Source of the DNA: Bacillus canaveralius
Lineage (GTDB): Bacteria > Bacillota > Bacilli > Bacillales > Cytobacillaceae
Assembly: GCF_002860125.1 (NCBI RefSeq)
Contig: NZ_PGVA01000028.1
Coordinates: forward strand, 124,001-188,000
DNA length: 64,000 bases
Direction of reading: 5' to 3'
The notes beneath the pieces are model-generated. The model worked only from the letters and a program-made list of their open reading frames with translations, ran no database searches and was not told the origin of the DNA. Both the position numbers and the translations under genes were made by a program. Every line of letters starts with the position of its first letter. The stretch's first letter is position 1. This document shows positions 36,513 through 45,800 of this stretch, one piece after another.

Positions 36513-38183
36513 ATGTCTGTAAAGCAAACAGGGAAAAGAGTAGTTAAAAACTATACAGGTTGTGAGCTCCATGCAAAGGGATGGATACAGGAAGCGGCAT
36601 TGCGGATGTTGTGCAATAATTTGAATGTCGATGTCGCCGAACGGCCGGAAGACTTAGTTGTATATGGAGGAATCGGAAAAGCGGCTCGCAATTGGGAGAG
36701 CTTTGATGCGATTGTTTCGACGCTGAAAAACCTGGAAAATGACGAAACGCTATTGGTTCAGTCCGGAAAACCGGTAGCTGTTTTTAAAACGCACACGGAT
36801 GCCCCGAGAGTGCTAATTGCCAACTCCAACCTTGTACCGGCATGGGCAAACTGGGATCACTTTCATGAGCTTGATAAAAAAGGATTGATGATGTATGGAC
36901 AAATGACGGCTGGCAGCTGGATTTACATTGGCAGTCAGGGAATTGTCCAAGGAACGTATGAAACGTTTGCTGAATGTGGGCGCAAGCATTTCAACGGTAC
37001 TCTCGAAGGCACGATTACCGTAACGGCCGGACTTGGAGGCATGGGAGGCGCGCAGCCGCTTGCGGTGTCATTGAACGGCGGTGTCAGCATCTCCATAGAA
37101 GTTGACCGCAGTCGCATCCAGCGCCGTTTGGATACAAAATACCTTGATGTGATGACAGAAAGCCTTAATGAAGCAATCAATTTGGCTTTAGAAGCAAAAC
37201 ACAACAAAAAAACAACCTCCATCGGGTTACTGGGGAATGCCGGCGAAGTCTTAAACGAGATGCTTGAAAAAGGTTTTATTCCCGATGTGTTGACCGATCA
37301 AACATCTGCCCATGACCCGATTAACGGCTATAATCCAATCGGCATGAGCTTGGAAGAAGCTGCCGAACTGCGCAGTAAAGACCCTAAAGGATACGAAGTG
37401 AAATCCAAAGCAAGCATTGCAGAGCATGTACGCGCGATGTTGAAAATCAAAGACAAGGGTGCGGTTACGTTTGATTATGGGAACAACATCCGCCAAGTCG
37501 CAAAGGATGAAGGAGTCGAAGATGCCTTCAATTTCCCTGGTTTTATACCGGAGTATATTCGGCCACAGTTTTGTGAAGGGAAAGGTCCGTTCCGCTGGGC
37601 TGCTCTGTCCGGGGATCCAGACGATATTTACAAAACAGATGAGGTCATTTTACGTGAATTCAGCTACAATACGCACCTTTGCAACTGGATTAAAATGGCC
37701 CGCGATAGAATCAAGTTCCAGGGACTTCCGGCCCGTATTTGCTGGTTAGGTTACGGAGAACGGGCAAGATTCGGAAAAATGATCAACGATATGGTCGCTA
37801 GTGGCGAGCTGAAGGCACCGATTGTGATTGGCCGTGATCACCTGGATTCGGGCTCTGTTGCGTCACCGAATCGTGAAACAGAAGCAATGAAGGATGGCAG
37901 CGATGCTGTGGCAGACTGGCCCATTTTAAATGCCCTGATCAACAGCGTTGGCGGAGCAAGCTGGGTTTCAGTGCATCAGGGCGGCGGAGTTGGAATGGGA
38001 TATTCGCTGCATGCCGGTATGGTTATTGTCGCGGACGGAACAAAGGAAGCGGAAAAACGCCTTGAACGCGTACTTACAACGGATCCAGGAATGGGTATTA
38101 TTCGCCATGCCGATGCCGGCTATGAGCTGGCGATCAAGACTGCAAAAGAAACAGGCATCCAGATTCCAATGTTGAAAAAGTAG
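36513..38183 (+). CDS. hutU: Urocanate hydratase
   Basis: 556 residues, full length. The NAD-binding segment [18 protein letters not shown] (about residues 169-187) and the C-terminal [12 protein letters not shown] and [17 protein letters not shown] regions are diagnostic. It converts urocanate to imidazolonepropionate, using tightly bound NAD+, the second step of histidine degradation. hutH (histidine ammonia-lyase) is not in the window, although in B. subtilis it precedes hutU. Confidence 0.96.
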   Translation: MSVKQTGKRVVKNYTGCELHAKGWIQEAALRMLCNNLNVDVAERPEDLVVYGGIGKAARNWESFDAIVSTLKNLENDETLLVQSGKPVAVFKTHTDAPRVLIANSNLVPAWANWDHFHELDKKGLMMYGQMTAGSWIYIGSQGIVQGTYETFAECGRKHFNGTLEGTITVTAGLGGMGGAQPLAVSLNGGVSISIEVDRSRIQRRLDTKYLDVMTESLNEAINLALEAKHNKKTTSIGLLGNAGEVLNEMLEKGFIPDVLTDQTSAHDPINGYNPIGMSLEEAAELRSKDPKGYEVKSKASIAEHVRAMLKIKDKGAVTFDYGNNIRQVAKDEGVEDAFNFPGFIPEYIRPQFCEGKGPFRWAALSGDPDDIYKTDEVILREFSYNTHLCNWIKMARDRIKFQGLPARICWLGYGERARFGKMINDMVASGELKAPIVIGRDHLDSGSVASPNRETEAMKDGSDAVADWPILNALINSVGGASWVSVHQGGGVGMGYSLHAGMVIVADGTKEAEKRLERVLTTDPGMGIIRHADAGYELAIKTAKETGIQIPMLKK

Positions 38184-38285
38184 GCCTTTTTTAGCAAAAG
38201 TTTAATACAACTAGTGCTGAATAAATAGCTATGCGTATTAGTTAAACGGAACCTATTTAGCCAACTTTGTGAGAGGGGAAACGAC

Positions 38286-39587
38286 ATGATCAATAAACCA
38301 GTTTTTATTCGTAACGCCGGCCAACTGGTCACATTAAAAGGAAGCAGTGATGCACCACTGACTGGAAAACAAATGGAACAACTCCATGTTATCGAAAACG
38401 GCAGTGTTTGGCTTGAAGATGGTGTCATCCAATTTGTTGGGAAAGATGAAGTTGTGGCTGAGGCTTTCAATGACCGGCTAAGTGAAGCGGAAACGATTGA
38501 TGCTTCCGGAAAGCTTATTACTCCGGGGTTAGTTGACCCGCATACCCATGTTGTTTATTGCGGAAGCCGTGAAAATGAGTTTAACATGCGTCTGCACGGT
38601 GCGACCTATATGGAAATTATGAATAGCGGCGGAGGAATCCATGCTACGACGTCCGCCACCAGGGAAGCAAGCCACAAGACGCTTTTTAATGAAAGCAAAA
38701 AGCGTCTTGATCAGTTCTTGCTGCACGGTGTAACTACCATAGAAGCAAAAAGCGGCTACGGCCTTTCATTGGAGCACGAAATAAAGCAATTGGAAGTAGC
38801 CAAAACTCTTCATGAAAACCATCCGATCGATATTGTCCGAACGTTTATGGGTGCGCACGCTGTCCCGTCTGAGTATAAGGAAAACCCTGAGGAGTTTGTC
38901 AATCACATTATTAACGAGATGATCCCTGAAGTAGCGCGGCGAAAGCTTGCAGAGTTTAACGACGTATTTTGCGAACGCGGTGTTTTTACACCTGAGCAGT
39001 CAAAGCTCATTCTTAAGGCGGGACTTGAACATGGTCTGCTTCCTAAAATCCACGCCGATGAAATTGAACCATATGGAGGTGCAGAACTGGCGGCATCGAT
39101 TGGTGCGATATCTGCCGACCATCTGTTAAAGGCATCGGATAAAGGAATTGCAGCACTGGCCGAAAAGGGCGTCATTGCCGTTCTTTTGCCAGGAACAGCA
39201 TTCTTCCTGATGGAGGAGTCGGCCAACGGGCGAAAAATGATCAATGCAGGTGTACCTGTCGCCTTATCGACTGACTGTAATCCCGGTTCATCACCAACGG
39301 TTGCAATGCCCCTTATCATGAATCTTGGCTGCATGAAAATGGGCATGACTCCTGCTGAAGTACTTACAGCAGCCACCATTAATGCTGCACATGCGATTAA
39401 TAAAGGTAAAGTAATCGGCAGTATCGAGACAGGAAAAAAGGCTGACATCACCATTTTTGATGTGCCAAACTACGTATCACTTCAATATCGGTATGGCATC
39501 AACCATGTGCATACGGTCCTCAAAAATGGCGAAGTGGTCGTTAAGGGAGGGAGATTGGTTTGCAGCAATACCCGTATCCACAGCTAA
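38286..39587 (+). CDS. hutI: Imidazolonepropionase
   Basis: 433 residues; GAGAGGGG ribosome site. Amidohydrolase fold with the metal motif HTHVVYCGSREN, further ligands in GAHAVPSEY and KIHADEIEPYGG, and STDCNPGSSPT. It hydrolyses imidazolonepropionate to N-formimino-L-glutamate. The end overlaps hutG by 28 bases. Confidence 0.95.
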   Translation: MINKPVFIRNAGQLVTLKGSSDAPLTGKQMEQLHVIENGSVWLEDGVIQFVGKDEVVAEAFNDRLSEAETIDASGKLITPGLVDPHTHVVYCGSRENEFNMRLHGATYMEIMNSGGGIHATTSATREASHKTLFNESKKRLDQFLLHGVTTIEAKSGYGLSLEHEIKQLEVAKTLHENHPIDIVRTFMGAHAVPSEYKENPEEFVNHIINEMIPEVARRKLAEFNDVFCERGVFTPEQSKLILKAGLEHGLLPKIHADEIEPYGGAELAASIGAISADHLLKASDKGIAALAEKGVIAVLLPGTAFFLMEESANGRKMINAGVPVALSTDCNPGSSPTVAMPLIMNLGCMKMGMTPAEVLTAATINAAHAINKGKVIGSIETGKKADITIFDVPNYVSLQYRYGINHVHTVLKNGEVVVKGGRLVCSNTRIHS

Positions 39588-40561
39588 AACGGCCTGCTTT
39601 TTCTTGGGATAGAAGCGCAGTTATTCATGAGCCGAGAGTAAACGAATGGATCAGAACACTTAATTCGGAGGACGCTGAGAAAGTGAACTGGACCGTTTAT
39701 GATGTTGCCATCCTCGGAGTGCCATTATCGCGATCTTCTATCTCGGCCTCCGCTGCAAGTGAAAATCCGGACGCTCTACGCAGAGCCTGGAAATACTTTA
39801 CGACTTACAACCTGGATCATGATGAGGATCTTTCCGGTTTAAACGTAGTGGATCTTGGTGATGTTCGCCAGCATGTGACTGACATAAGGGTGTGCCATAA
39901 CAATATAAGAGAAGCGATGATCAGTATGCAAATCCATCATCCAGAACTGCTCCCTGTCGTGATCGGTGGTGACCACTCAATCACAGCGATGCTGGTAAAA
40001 GGATGGAAAGAAGTTCATATTAATGAGCGGATTGGTATTCTTCAGCTAGATACTCATTTCGATTTAAGGGATTTGGAAGACAACGGACCGAGCAATGGCA
40101 CTCCAATTCGTAATTTAATTGAAAGTTGTACGGTCAAAGGAGAAGATGTGTACAATATTGGATTGCACGGGTTTTTTAATGCCAGGTCCTTAAAACAGTA
40201 TGCTGACGAAGTTGGATTAAACTACACAACGATGCGAATTGCCCGAAAACATGGGATCGAAACTACAATAAAAGAAGCATTGGAGAAACTCAGCACCAAA
40301 GTTGATACGATCTACGTTACGGTTGATATGGATGTCCTGGATATGAGTTTCGGGCCTGGAGTGCCGGCATCTACACCGGGCGGAATGCTTAGTACCGAGC
40401 TGTTTGAGGCTGTTTATTTAGCAGGAAAATGTTCTAAAGTGAAAGTGTTTGACATTGTATGTGTTGATCCTTACAAAGACCATCAAGAAATAACGGTGAA
40501 AACAGCAGTCCATACAATGCTTTCCTTTTTAACGGGTTATAAACAAAGAATTAATAGATGA
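39560..40561 (+). CDS. hutG: Formimidoylglutamase
   Basis: 333 residues, TTG start with AGGGAGGGAGA upstream, inside the end of hutI. Arginase/ureohydrolase family with the Mn-binding motifs GGDHS, DTHFD and DMDVLD. It splits formiminoglutamate to glutamate and formamide, the last hut step in Bacillus. Confidence 0.94.
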   Translation: MQQYPYPQLKRPAFSWDRSAVIHEPRVNEWIRTLNSEDAEKVNWTVYDVAILGVPLSRSSISASAASENPDALRRAWKYFTTYNLDHDEDLSGLNVVDLGDVRQHVTDIRVCHNNIREAMISMQIHHPELLPVVIGGDHSITAMLVKGWKEVHINERIGILQLDTHFDLRDLEDNGPSNGTPIRNLIESCTVKGEDVYNIGLHGFFNARSLKQYADEVGLNYTTMRIARKHGIETTIKEALEKLSTKVDTIYVTVDMDVLDMSFGPGVPASTPGGMLSTELFEAVYLAGKCSKVKVFDIVCVDPYKDHQEITVKTAVHTMLSFLTGYKQRINR

Positions 40562-40870
40562 ATGAAGTTCATAAAACAATCCTTTAATTGAAAAACGAAC
40601 AATTATTTAAAATTAAGATAGTATAATTCGTTTCCTACGGCATACTCCCGTTTAGTGTAGACAACTTCATTCGTTTTTCGGTTTAGCTTCTTACATTGTG
40701 ACAATTACTCAGTTCGTGAAACGACTTAAAAACTATAAGAAAATTCACCAATCAACATCCATCATCCTTGCGCGGAAATATTAAGCAGATTTAATTCAGA
40801 CAAAAAACTCGCTGCTATTGGCCCATTTCTTTAGCTCCCGTTATGCCCGTGGCCCGGTCAAGTAAAATAA
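40562..40870. other. Intergenic spacer after the hut genes
   Basis: About 310 bases between converging transcription units; no gene seen. Confidence 0.4.
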
Positions 40871-40896
40871 CAACAGCCCTCCAAAGAGGGCTGTTG
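40871..40896. terminator. Terminator of the Met/Gly-repeat gene
   Basis: CAACAGCCCTC-CAAA-GAGGGCTGTTG, perfect 11-bp stem; on the minus strand TTATTTTACTT follows. Confidence 0.75.
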
Positions 40897-40923
40897 CTAT
40901 AGAAATACTAACTGGCCGGCAAA

Positions 40924-42225
40924 CTACGATAAGCTGCCTTGGCCTGCACCTAACATCCCTGCTTGTAAGCTGGTCATCTGCTGGCCGGCACCTTGTTGCT
41001 GCTGGTTTCCGTAGGCTAAATCCCGGGCGATATCCTGTCTTACTTGCATAGGATTTGTTCCGAAATTTGGCTGAAGTACTGATTGAGGGTTTCGAGCCAT
41101 TTGTTGTGAAGCTTGCATACCGCGTCTGATCGGTGCTGAACCGTCCATCATGCCGCCAGCCATCATGCTCCCATCCATCATTCCACCTGCCATCATCCCA
41201 CCTTGCATGCCACCTGCCATCATGGACGCACCGTCCATCATGCCGCCAGCCATCATGGTTGAACCATCCATCATGCCGCCTGTCATCATGCCACCCTGCT
41301 GTTGCTGGCCTCCATAGGCCAAATCCCGGGCGATATCCTGTCTGACCTGCTGTGGATTCGTTCCGAATCCCGGCTGAAAGATTGATTGAGCATTTTGAGC
41401 CATCTGTTGCGTACCTTGCATGCCGCGTCTGATCGGTGCTGAACCGTCCATCAATCCGCCAGCCATCATTCCGCCCTGCATACCCCCCGTCATCATGGAG
41501 GCACCATCCATCATTCCGCCAGCCATCAGTCCGCCTTGCATTCCGCCAGCCATCCCACCTTGCTGCTGCTGGCTTCCATAGGCTAAATCCCTGGAGATAT
41601 CCTGTCTCACCTGCTGAGGATTTGTTCCGAATCCCGGCTGAAGGACTGATTGAGCATTTTGAGCCATTTGTGGCGTACCTTGCATGCCACGTCTTATCGG
41701 ATATAAGCCATCTTGCATGCCGCCGGCCATCATGGATGTACCGTCCATCATTCCGCCAGCCATCATGCCACCTTGCATTCCGCTAGCCATCATACCACCT
41801 TGCATTCCGCCAGCCATCATACCACCTTGCTGCTGCTGGGTTCCGTAGGCTAAATCCCGGGCGATATCCTGTCTCACCTGCTGAGGATTCGTTCCGAATC
41901 CTGGCTGAAGGACTGATTGCACATTTCCAGCTTGTTGAGGCGTACCTTGCATGCCGCGTCTTATCGGATATAAGCCATCTTGCATGCCACCAGCCATCAT
42001 CCCACCTTGCATACCAACAGCTTGCTGGGTGAAACCATCCCCCGTCATGCCTCCAAAGATATCCTGTCTCACCTGATTGGCATTAGTACCGGCGAAGCCC
42101 GGTTGGAATATGGCTTGCTGAGGGCGAGTAGCTCCCATCATAGTTCCATCCATCATGGTTCCACCCATCATGGTTTGTCCCATAGCGCCGCCACCGAATT
42201 GTCCTTGTCTTGCTGCTTGATACAT
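40924..42225 (-). CDS. Met/Gly/Gln-rich repetitive protein, probable spore surface protein
   Basis: 433 residues from the ATG at 42225, eight bases behind AAGGAGG (an ATG two codons earlier is too close to it). Composition is extreme: long GGMM/AGGM tracts alternating with a conserved module QPGFGTNPQQVRQDIARDL, present about five times (the first copy diverged), followed by LAYG-QQQQ, and four PIRRGMQ segments. There is no Cys, no signal peptide and no enzyme motif. It lies divergent from a Gln-rich small gene. Low-complexity, repeat-built cytoplasmic proteins of this kind in Bacillus are typically spore coat or outer-layer structural proteins. That role is inferred; the methionine density could also bind Cu(I). 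Confidence 0.7.
   Translation of the reverse strand: MYQAARQGQFGGGAMGQTMMGGTMMDGTMMGATRPQQAIFQPGFAGTNANQVRQDIFGGMTGDGFTQQAVGMQGGMMAGGMQDGLYPIRRGMQGTPQQAGNVQSVLQPGFGTNPQQVRQDIARDLAYGTQQQQGGMMAGGMQGGMMASGMQGGMMAGGMMDGTSMMAGGMQDGLYPIRRGMQGTPQMAQNAQSVLQPGFGTNPQQVRQDISRDLAYGSQQQQGGMAGGMQGGLMAGGMMDGASMMTGGMQGGMMAGGLMDGSAPIRRGMQGTQQMAQNAQSIFQPGFGTNPQQVRQDIARDLAYGGQQQQGGMMTGGMMDGSTMMAGGMMDGASMMAGGMQGGMMAGGMMDGSMMAGGMMDGSAPIRRGMQASQQMARNPQSVLQPNFGTNPMQVRQDIARDLAYGNQQQQGAGQQMTSLQAGMLGAGQGSLS
40990..42120 (-). repeat. Tandem in-gene repeats of the Met/Gly-rich protein
   Basis: About five copies of a module coding QPGFGTNPQQVRQDI, spaced roughly 270-290 bases apart (near 41040, 41335, 41605, 41870 and 42065), with variable GGMM tracts between. 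The internal copies are nearly identical at DNA level, so copy number probably varies between strains. Confidence 0.75.
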
Positions 42226-42620
42226 TCTCATTCCTCCTTGAATTGTGTTAAGCAACAACTATAGAATTCGTTTTATTTTATTTTTTATACCGTTTTTTTT
42301 TTATTTTTTTCGACATTATCATTTTGAAATTACGTTTCTTACAAAACATTTACTTTTTACCGAAAGAAACCGATCTTGCGGACAGAGTCATATATTTGTT
42401 TTAAAAATGCTCGTCATATTTTATTTTCATTAAATGTATTGTTATCATTCTAATGTCTAATTCGGCTAGCCTTTTAGGTATTTAGTAAAGGGCTAGTTTT
42501 TCAAATATATCGAGACATTTCACCTGATAATCGTCCTGAATATTTTTGCATAAGTTTTTTGAATATAGATCATGCTATCTTTTGGATGCTTATTACACAA
42601 CAGTTATGGAGGAATTAAAA
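42226..42620. other. Divergent region between two low-complexity genes
   Basis: About 395 bases, very T-rich on the plus strand. Contains the divergent promoters of the Met/Gly-rich and Gln-rich genes. No sigma-K or sigma-E promoter could be fixed with confidence. Confidence 0.4.
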
Positions 42621-42902
42621 ATGCATCAGCGAATTCAACAAGCAGCTCAACAAGCGCAGCTCCAGCTGCAACAAATTCAACAGATTGCCCGCCAGTTACA
42701 GTACCAAGAACAGCGTAATGCCCAACAACTTCAGCAAATGCAGGCACAAACAGGTATGCAATTGCAAACTTATCCACAAGATGGAGTAACCAGCCAACTC
42801 CAGTATCTAGCTCTTGCTGAGCAAAATGCTACTCAATTATGTCAGCAAATTGAATTGATGGCCCGTCAGCTTCAGCAACAGCAATATGGCCAAATGCAGT
42901 AA
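42621..42902 (+). CDS. Gln-rich small protein, probable coat-associated
   Basis: 93 residues from ATG 42621, behind ATGGAGGAA. About a third of residues are Gln, arranged as a helical pattern (QQAAQQAQLQLQQIQQIARQ and a C-terminal repeat LMARQLQQQQYGQMQ), with one Cys. It probably forms a helical hairpin or coiled coil. It is divergent from the Met/Gly/Gln-rich gene and shares its QQQQ tracts, suggesting a joint structural role at the spore surface. No enzyme motif. Confidence 0.65.
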   Translation: MHQRIQQAAQQAQLQLQQIQQIARQLQYQEQRNAQQLQQMQAQTGMQLQTYPQDGVTSQLQYLALAEQNATQLCQQIELMARQLQQQQYGQMQ

Positions 42903-42922
42903 AACAGGATCATATAAAATAA

Positions 42923-42967
42923 GACAGAAACTGAGCCATGAACAATTGTTCATGGCTTAGCCTCTGT
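42923..42967 (+). terminator. Large hairpin after the Gln-rich gene
   Basis: GACAGA ... TCTGTC enclosing the palindrome AGCCATGAAC-AATT-GTTCATGGCT. No T run follows, so it may act as RNA stabiliser or factor-assisted terminator. Confidence 0.5.
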
Positions 42968-43095
42968 CCCATAGTAATTCGGACGCAGTGCAAGATAATC
43001 GTCCTCGTGGTTCATCCAATTTGCCCTGCACAATTAATAGGTCGCCAAATGGCTTTCAACTTGCCCGATCGCCCGTAAATTCCAGAATCCACCGC

Positions 43096-43239
43096 TTAGT
43101 TATCTACTAATACCTCGCACAAAAGAACGATATCTTTATAAATATGCTGTTGGATATTTGGATCATCGCACTTTTTATATTCGTCCAATAAATTTCCAAT
43201 TTCCTTAATATAAAGTAAATGATCATACTCTGTAACCAT
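43096..43239 (-). CDS. Small hypothetical protein (47 residues)
   Basis: Reverse-strand frame from ATG with TAGGAG about ten bases upstream to TAA. The product (MVTEYDHLLYIKEIGNLLDE start) is acidic and helical with two Cys. Short helical proteins of this kind occur in Bacillus, but I recognise no family. Confidence 0.5.
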   Translation of the reverse strand: MVTEYDHLLYIKEIGNLLDEYKKCDDPNIQQHIYKDIVLLCEVLVDN

Positions 43240-43679
43240 AGATAGAAAACTCCTAATTATGTAAAAAGTCCTATTCTAGATAAGAATAACATGATTCCTT
43301 TTTCCCCACAATTATTTTCCCGATCATTATAGGAAAATGGTCATATATTTTTAAAAGCTACTGGTTTTATACCCGAAGCTGCGTAAAAGTAAACCGCTTT
43401 TATAATCGATTTTTTAAAATTTCTTTTAAAGGAACACAAATGTTGGCAGATTTGAACAAAGACTTATTAGCGGAACATATCCGCGTCATTTTAGAATTAA
43501 TTGGTGTTTAAAAAATATCAAAGAAGCTGTATTCGAGTGTATTTAAACAGTGAAAATAATTTCAAATTATTTAGTAAATTCTAAATATTGATTGAAAATA
43601 AACATCAAAGATGTTTTAATAAATTGTAAGCGGTAACATATCTGATATGTGATATGTGAAAGGAATGGGGTCGAGGGTT
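43240..43679. other. Intergenic region before the glycolate regulator
   Basis: About 440 bases. A 23-codon frame at 43441-43512 (LNKDLLAEHIRVILELIGV) resembles a short start of a GTP-cyclohydrolase-like protein but stops at once, so at most a relic. The last 100 bases are AT-rich and should hold the regulator's promoter. Confidence 0.35.
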
Positions 43680-44366
43680 GTGAATGTAGAAAAAATACCA
43701 ACAAAGAAAGTCTCTGAATTAGTTGTGGAAGGAATTGAAAAGCTGATTGACTCAGGTGAGTTTCAAGCGGGCGAAAAACTTCCTTCCGTCCGCGAGCTAT
43801 GTGATTTGTTCGGCGTGGGCCGCTCGGCAGTCCGCGACGCGATTACTACGCTTAAGGGAAAAGGGACTGTTTTTGTGAAGCAGGGGGAAGGTACTTATAT
43901 TTGTGAATTCGAGACGGCGAAATTATTCAACCATCAGGTGGCAATCCCAAGTAACTATGAAATTGGTAAACTGTTCGAGGTAAGAAAATTATTGGAACCG
44001 GGTATTGCTGAACTGGCTGCTTCAAATCGTTCCAGTGAGAATTTGCACAAGATGGAAGATGCGATATTCAATCAAGCAGCCAGTGAATGGGAAGCTGATT
44101 ACCAATTTCATATTGCGATTGCTAAATCCGCCGGCAATGAAATATTGATTGAGTTGCTGCAAATGATTTCTGCAACGACGAAAAAAGCAATGATCGATTT
44201 TCATCATCATATTGAAACGAATCCAGCAACTGTAATTAAAATCAAAAAACAGCATAAACAAATTTATGAAGCGATTAAAGCGCAAAATCGTGATGCATCC
44301 AATCGGCTCATGATCCGGCATTTGGACTTTGTTGAACATGAACTTTTGAAAAGAAAATTCACCTGA
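43680..44366 (+). CDS. FadR-subfamily GntR regulator (GlcC/LldR type)
   Basis: 228 residues from GTG 43680 (NVEKIPTKKVSELV), which fits the normal family start; frames starting at GTG 43656 or ATG 43665 remain possible. Winged HTH with GEKLPSVRELCDLFGVGRSAVRDAI, then an all-helical FCD effector domain (about 90-220) with metal-binding His residues (FHIAIAKSAGN, RHLDFVEH). It precedes the glycolate oxidase genes in the same direction. By analogy with GlcC and LldR it probably senses glycolate or a related hydroxyacid and controls glcEFD and glcB. Confidence 0.85.
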   Translation: MNVEKIPTKKVSELVVEGIEKLIDSGEFQAGEKLPSVRELCDLFGVGRSAVRDAITTLKGKGTVFVKQGEGTYICEFETAKLFNHQVAIPSNYEIGKLFEVRKLLEPGIAELAASNRSSENLHKMEDAIFNQAASEWEADYQFHIAIAKSAGNEILIELLQMISATTKKAMIDFHHHIETNPATVIKIKKQHKQIYEAIKAQNRDASNRLMIRHLDFVEHELLKRKFT

Positions 44367-44440
44367 CCATCAACAGGACTGTAAACCAAGGAGATTACCA
44401 GGCGAAAAAATGTCTTTTTCTGTGACTGGTAGAAAACATT

Positions 44441-44456
44441 GTTTGTTACTACAAAA
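44441..44456. promoter_or_regulatory. Candidate GntR/FadR operator before glcE
   Basis: GTTTGT-TACT-ACAAAA is an inverted repeat with the GT-N4-AC spacing typical of FadR-subfamily operators, 19 bases before the glcE start. A similar site lies before glcB. Confidence 0.5.
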
Positions 44457-44474
44457 CAACAGGAGGTGTGAGAC

Positions 44475-45800
44475 TTGGTTACTGCAGAACTTTTAACGGA
44501 ATTGCGAACAATTTTACCAGAGGAACGAATAATCGTGGCTGCGAGTCCCTGTAATTATTTAGGAAATAACGGACAATTGCACATTTTTCCGATTTCAGAG
44601 GAAGAAATCTCAGCTGTTTTAAAGTATGCAAATGATCATCGGACAACAGTGGCTATTGAGGGCGGCGGCACGAAAAGAGGGTTTGGCGGCTTAACAAAAG
44701 CTTGCGACATTCTCCTTTCTTTAGCAAATTATAAAGGGGTTGTCGAGCATACGGTTGGCGACATGACCTTGACCGTTAAAGCAGGTACTACATTCACGGA
44801 ATTACAGGATTTTTTACAGCCTTATAACCAAAAAATTGCGCTCGACCCGGCATCGCCTGAACTTGCAACGATTGGCGGTATTATTGCTGCAAATGAAAGC
44901 GGTCCTAAGCGGCTTGGCTATGGATCTGCCCGGGATGCAGTTATCGGACTTCGCATTGTCTATCCAGATGGGTCGATTATCCGCACAGGGGGCAAGGTTG
45001 TAAAAAATGTCGCCGGCTATGATATGAACAAACTATTTATTGGTGCAATGGGGACGCTTGGCGTTGTTTCAGAAGTGACTGTAAAACTCCGTCCAATTGC
45101 AAAATTCGAAAGTCTGATTCTCATTTCCTTTCCAAATGGAAGTGATGAAGAGATTCGGCAATTTGTGATTCGCCTGCTCGATTCAACGATGGAGCCCGTC
45201 ACACTTGAACTATTAAACCCCTCTTTATCAGCCAGGCTAAACGGGCGCCAGCAATACACGCTGGCAATCGGTCTGGAGGACGTTGAAAGCTCTGTTTATT
45301 ATCAAGAAAATTTTATCAAAAGCATCCAGCCGGCACGTACAGATCTTGACGTACTTCAACAATCAGCAGCACGGGCATTTTGGGATCAGTTTTCTGCGAT
45401 CGCCCCGAATGGAACACGCGACCTCGCTGGTGAAGACATAGAAGCCGTTTTGAAAATCGGTGTAGTCAATCTTGATGTTCTTAACGTCATCAAAGAAAGC
45501 GAGCTGTTGCAGGACTCTTTCAATCTGAAAATCGAAGCGCATGGCGGGTTCGGACATGGACTGTGCCACGTAAATTTGCGCGGGACAAACGAAGAAGTTG
45601 TTGCTGCTATTGGTCATCTAAGAGACCATGTATCAAAACTGCGCGGCTATGTTGTTGTGAAACATTTGCCTTTTGCTCTCCGCCAGCAAGTCAATGTTTG
45701 GGGTGATAAGCCACCATATTTCTTCCTGTTGGAAGGAATAAAAGAAAAGATTGATCCGAACAGAGTTCTCAATCCGAATCGGTTCTTGGGAGGGATATGA
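44475..45800 (+). CDS. glcE: Glycolate oxidase, FAD-binding subunit GlcE
   Basis: 441 residues, TTG start behind AGGAGGTG. PCMH-type FAD-binding domain in the first half (IEGGGTKRGFGG, DPASPELATIGGIIAANESGP, GKVVKNVAGYDMNKLF), then a C-terminal domain ending NPNRFLGGI. It forms a complex with GlcF and GlcD that oxidises glycolate to glyoxylate. Overlaps glcF by four bases. Confidence 0.9.
   Translation: MVTAELLTELRTILPEERIIVAASPCNYLGNNGQLHIFPISEEEISAVLKYANDHRTTVAIEGGGTKRGFGGLTKACDILLSLANYKGVVEHTVGDMTLTVKAGTTFTELQDFLQPYNQKIALDPASPELATIGGIIAANESGPKRLGYGSARDAVIGLRIVYPDGSIIRTGGKVVKNVAGYDMNKLFIGAMGTLGVVSEVTVKLRPIAKFESLILISFPNGSDEEIRQFVIRLLDSTMEPVTLELLNPSLSARLNGRQQYTLAIGLEDVESSVYYQENFIKSIQPARTDLDVLQQSAARAFWDQFSAIAPNGTRDLAGEDIEAVLKIGVVNLDVLNVIKESELLQDSFNLKIEAHGGFGHGLCHVNLRGTNEEVVAAIGHLRDHVSKLRGYVVVKHLPFALRQQVNVWGDKPPYFFLLEGIKEKIDPNRVLNPNRFLGGI

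Noticed and set aside
41436-41786. Plus-strand open frame of 116 codons within the Met/Gly-repeat gene
   Set aside because: It is a mirror of the low-complexity repeats on the other strand, with no ribosome site.
40990-42120. CRISPR-like spacing of repeats
   Set aside because: Repeats are long, in frame, code for a protein module and the intervals are themselves repetitive.
43441-43512. 23-codon frame resembling a GTP-cyclohydrolase start
   Set aside because: Too short, weak ribosome site and the similarity is only to a generic helix.
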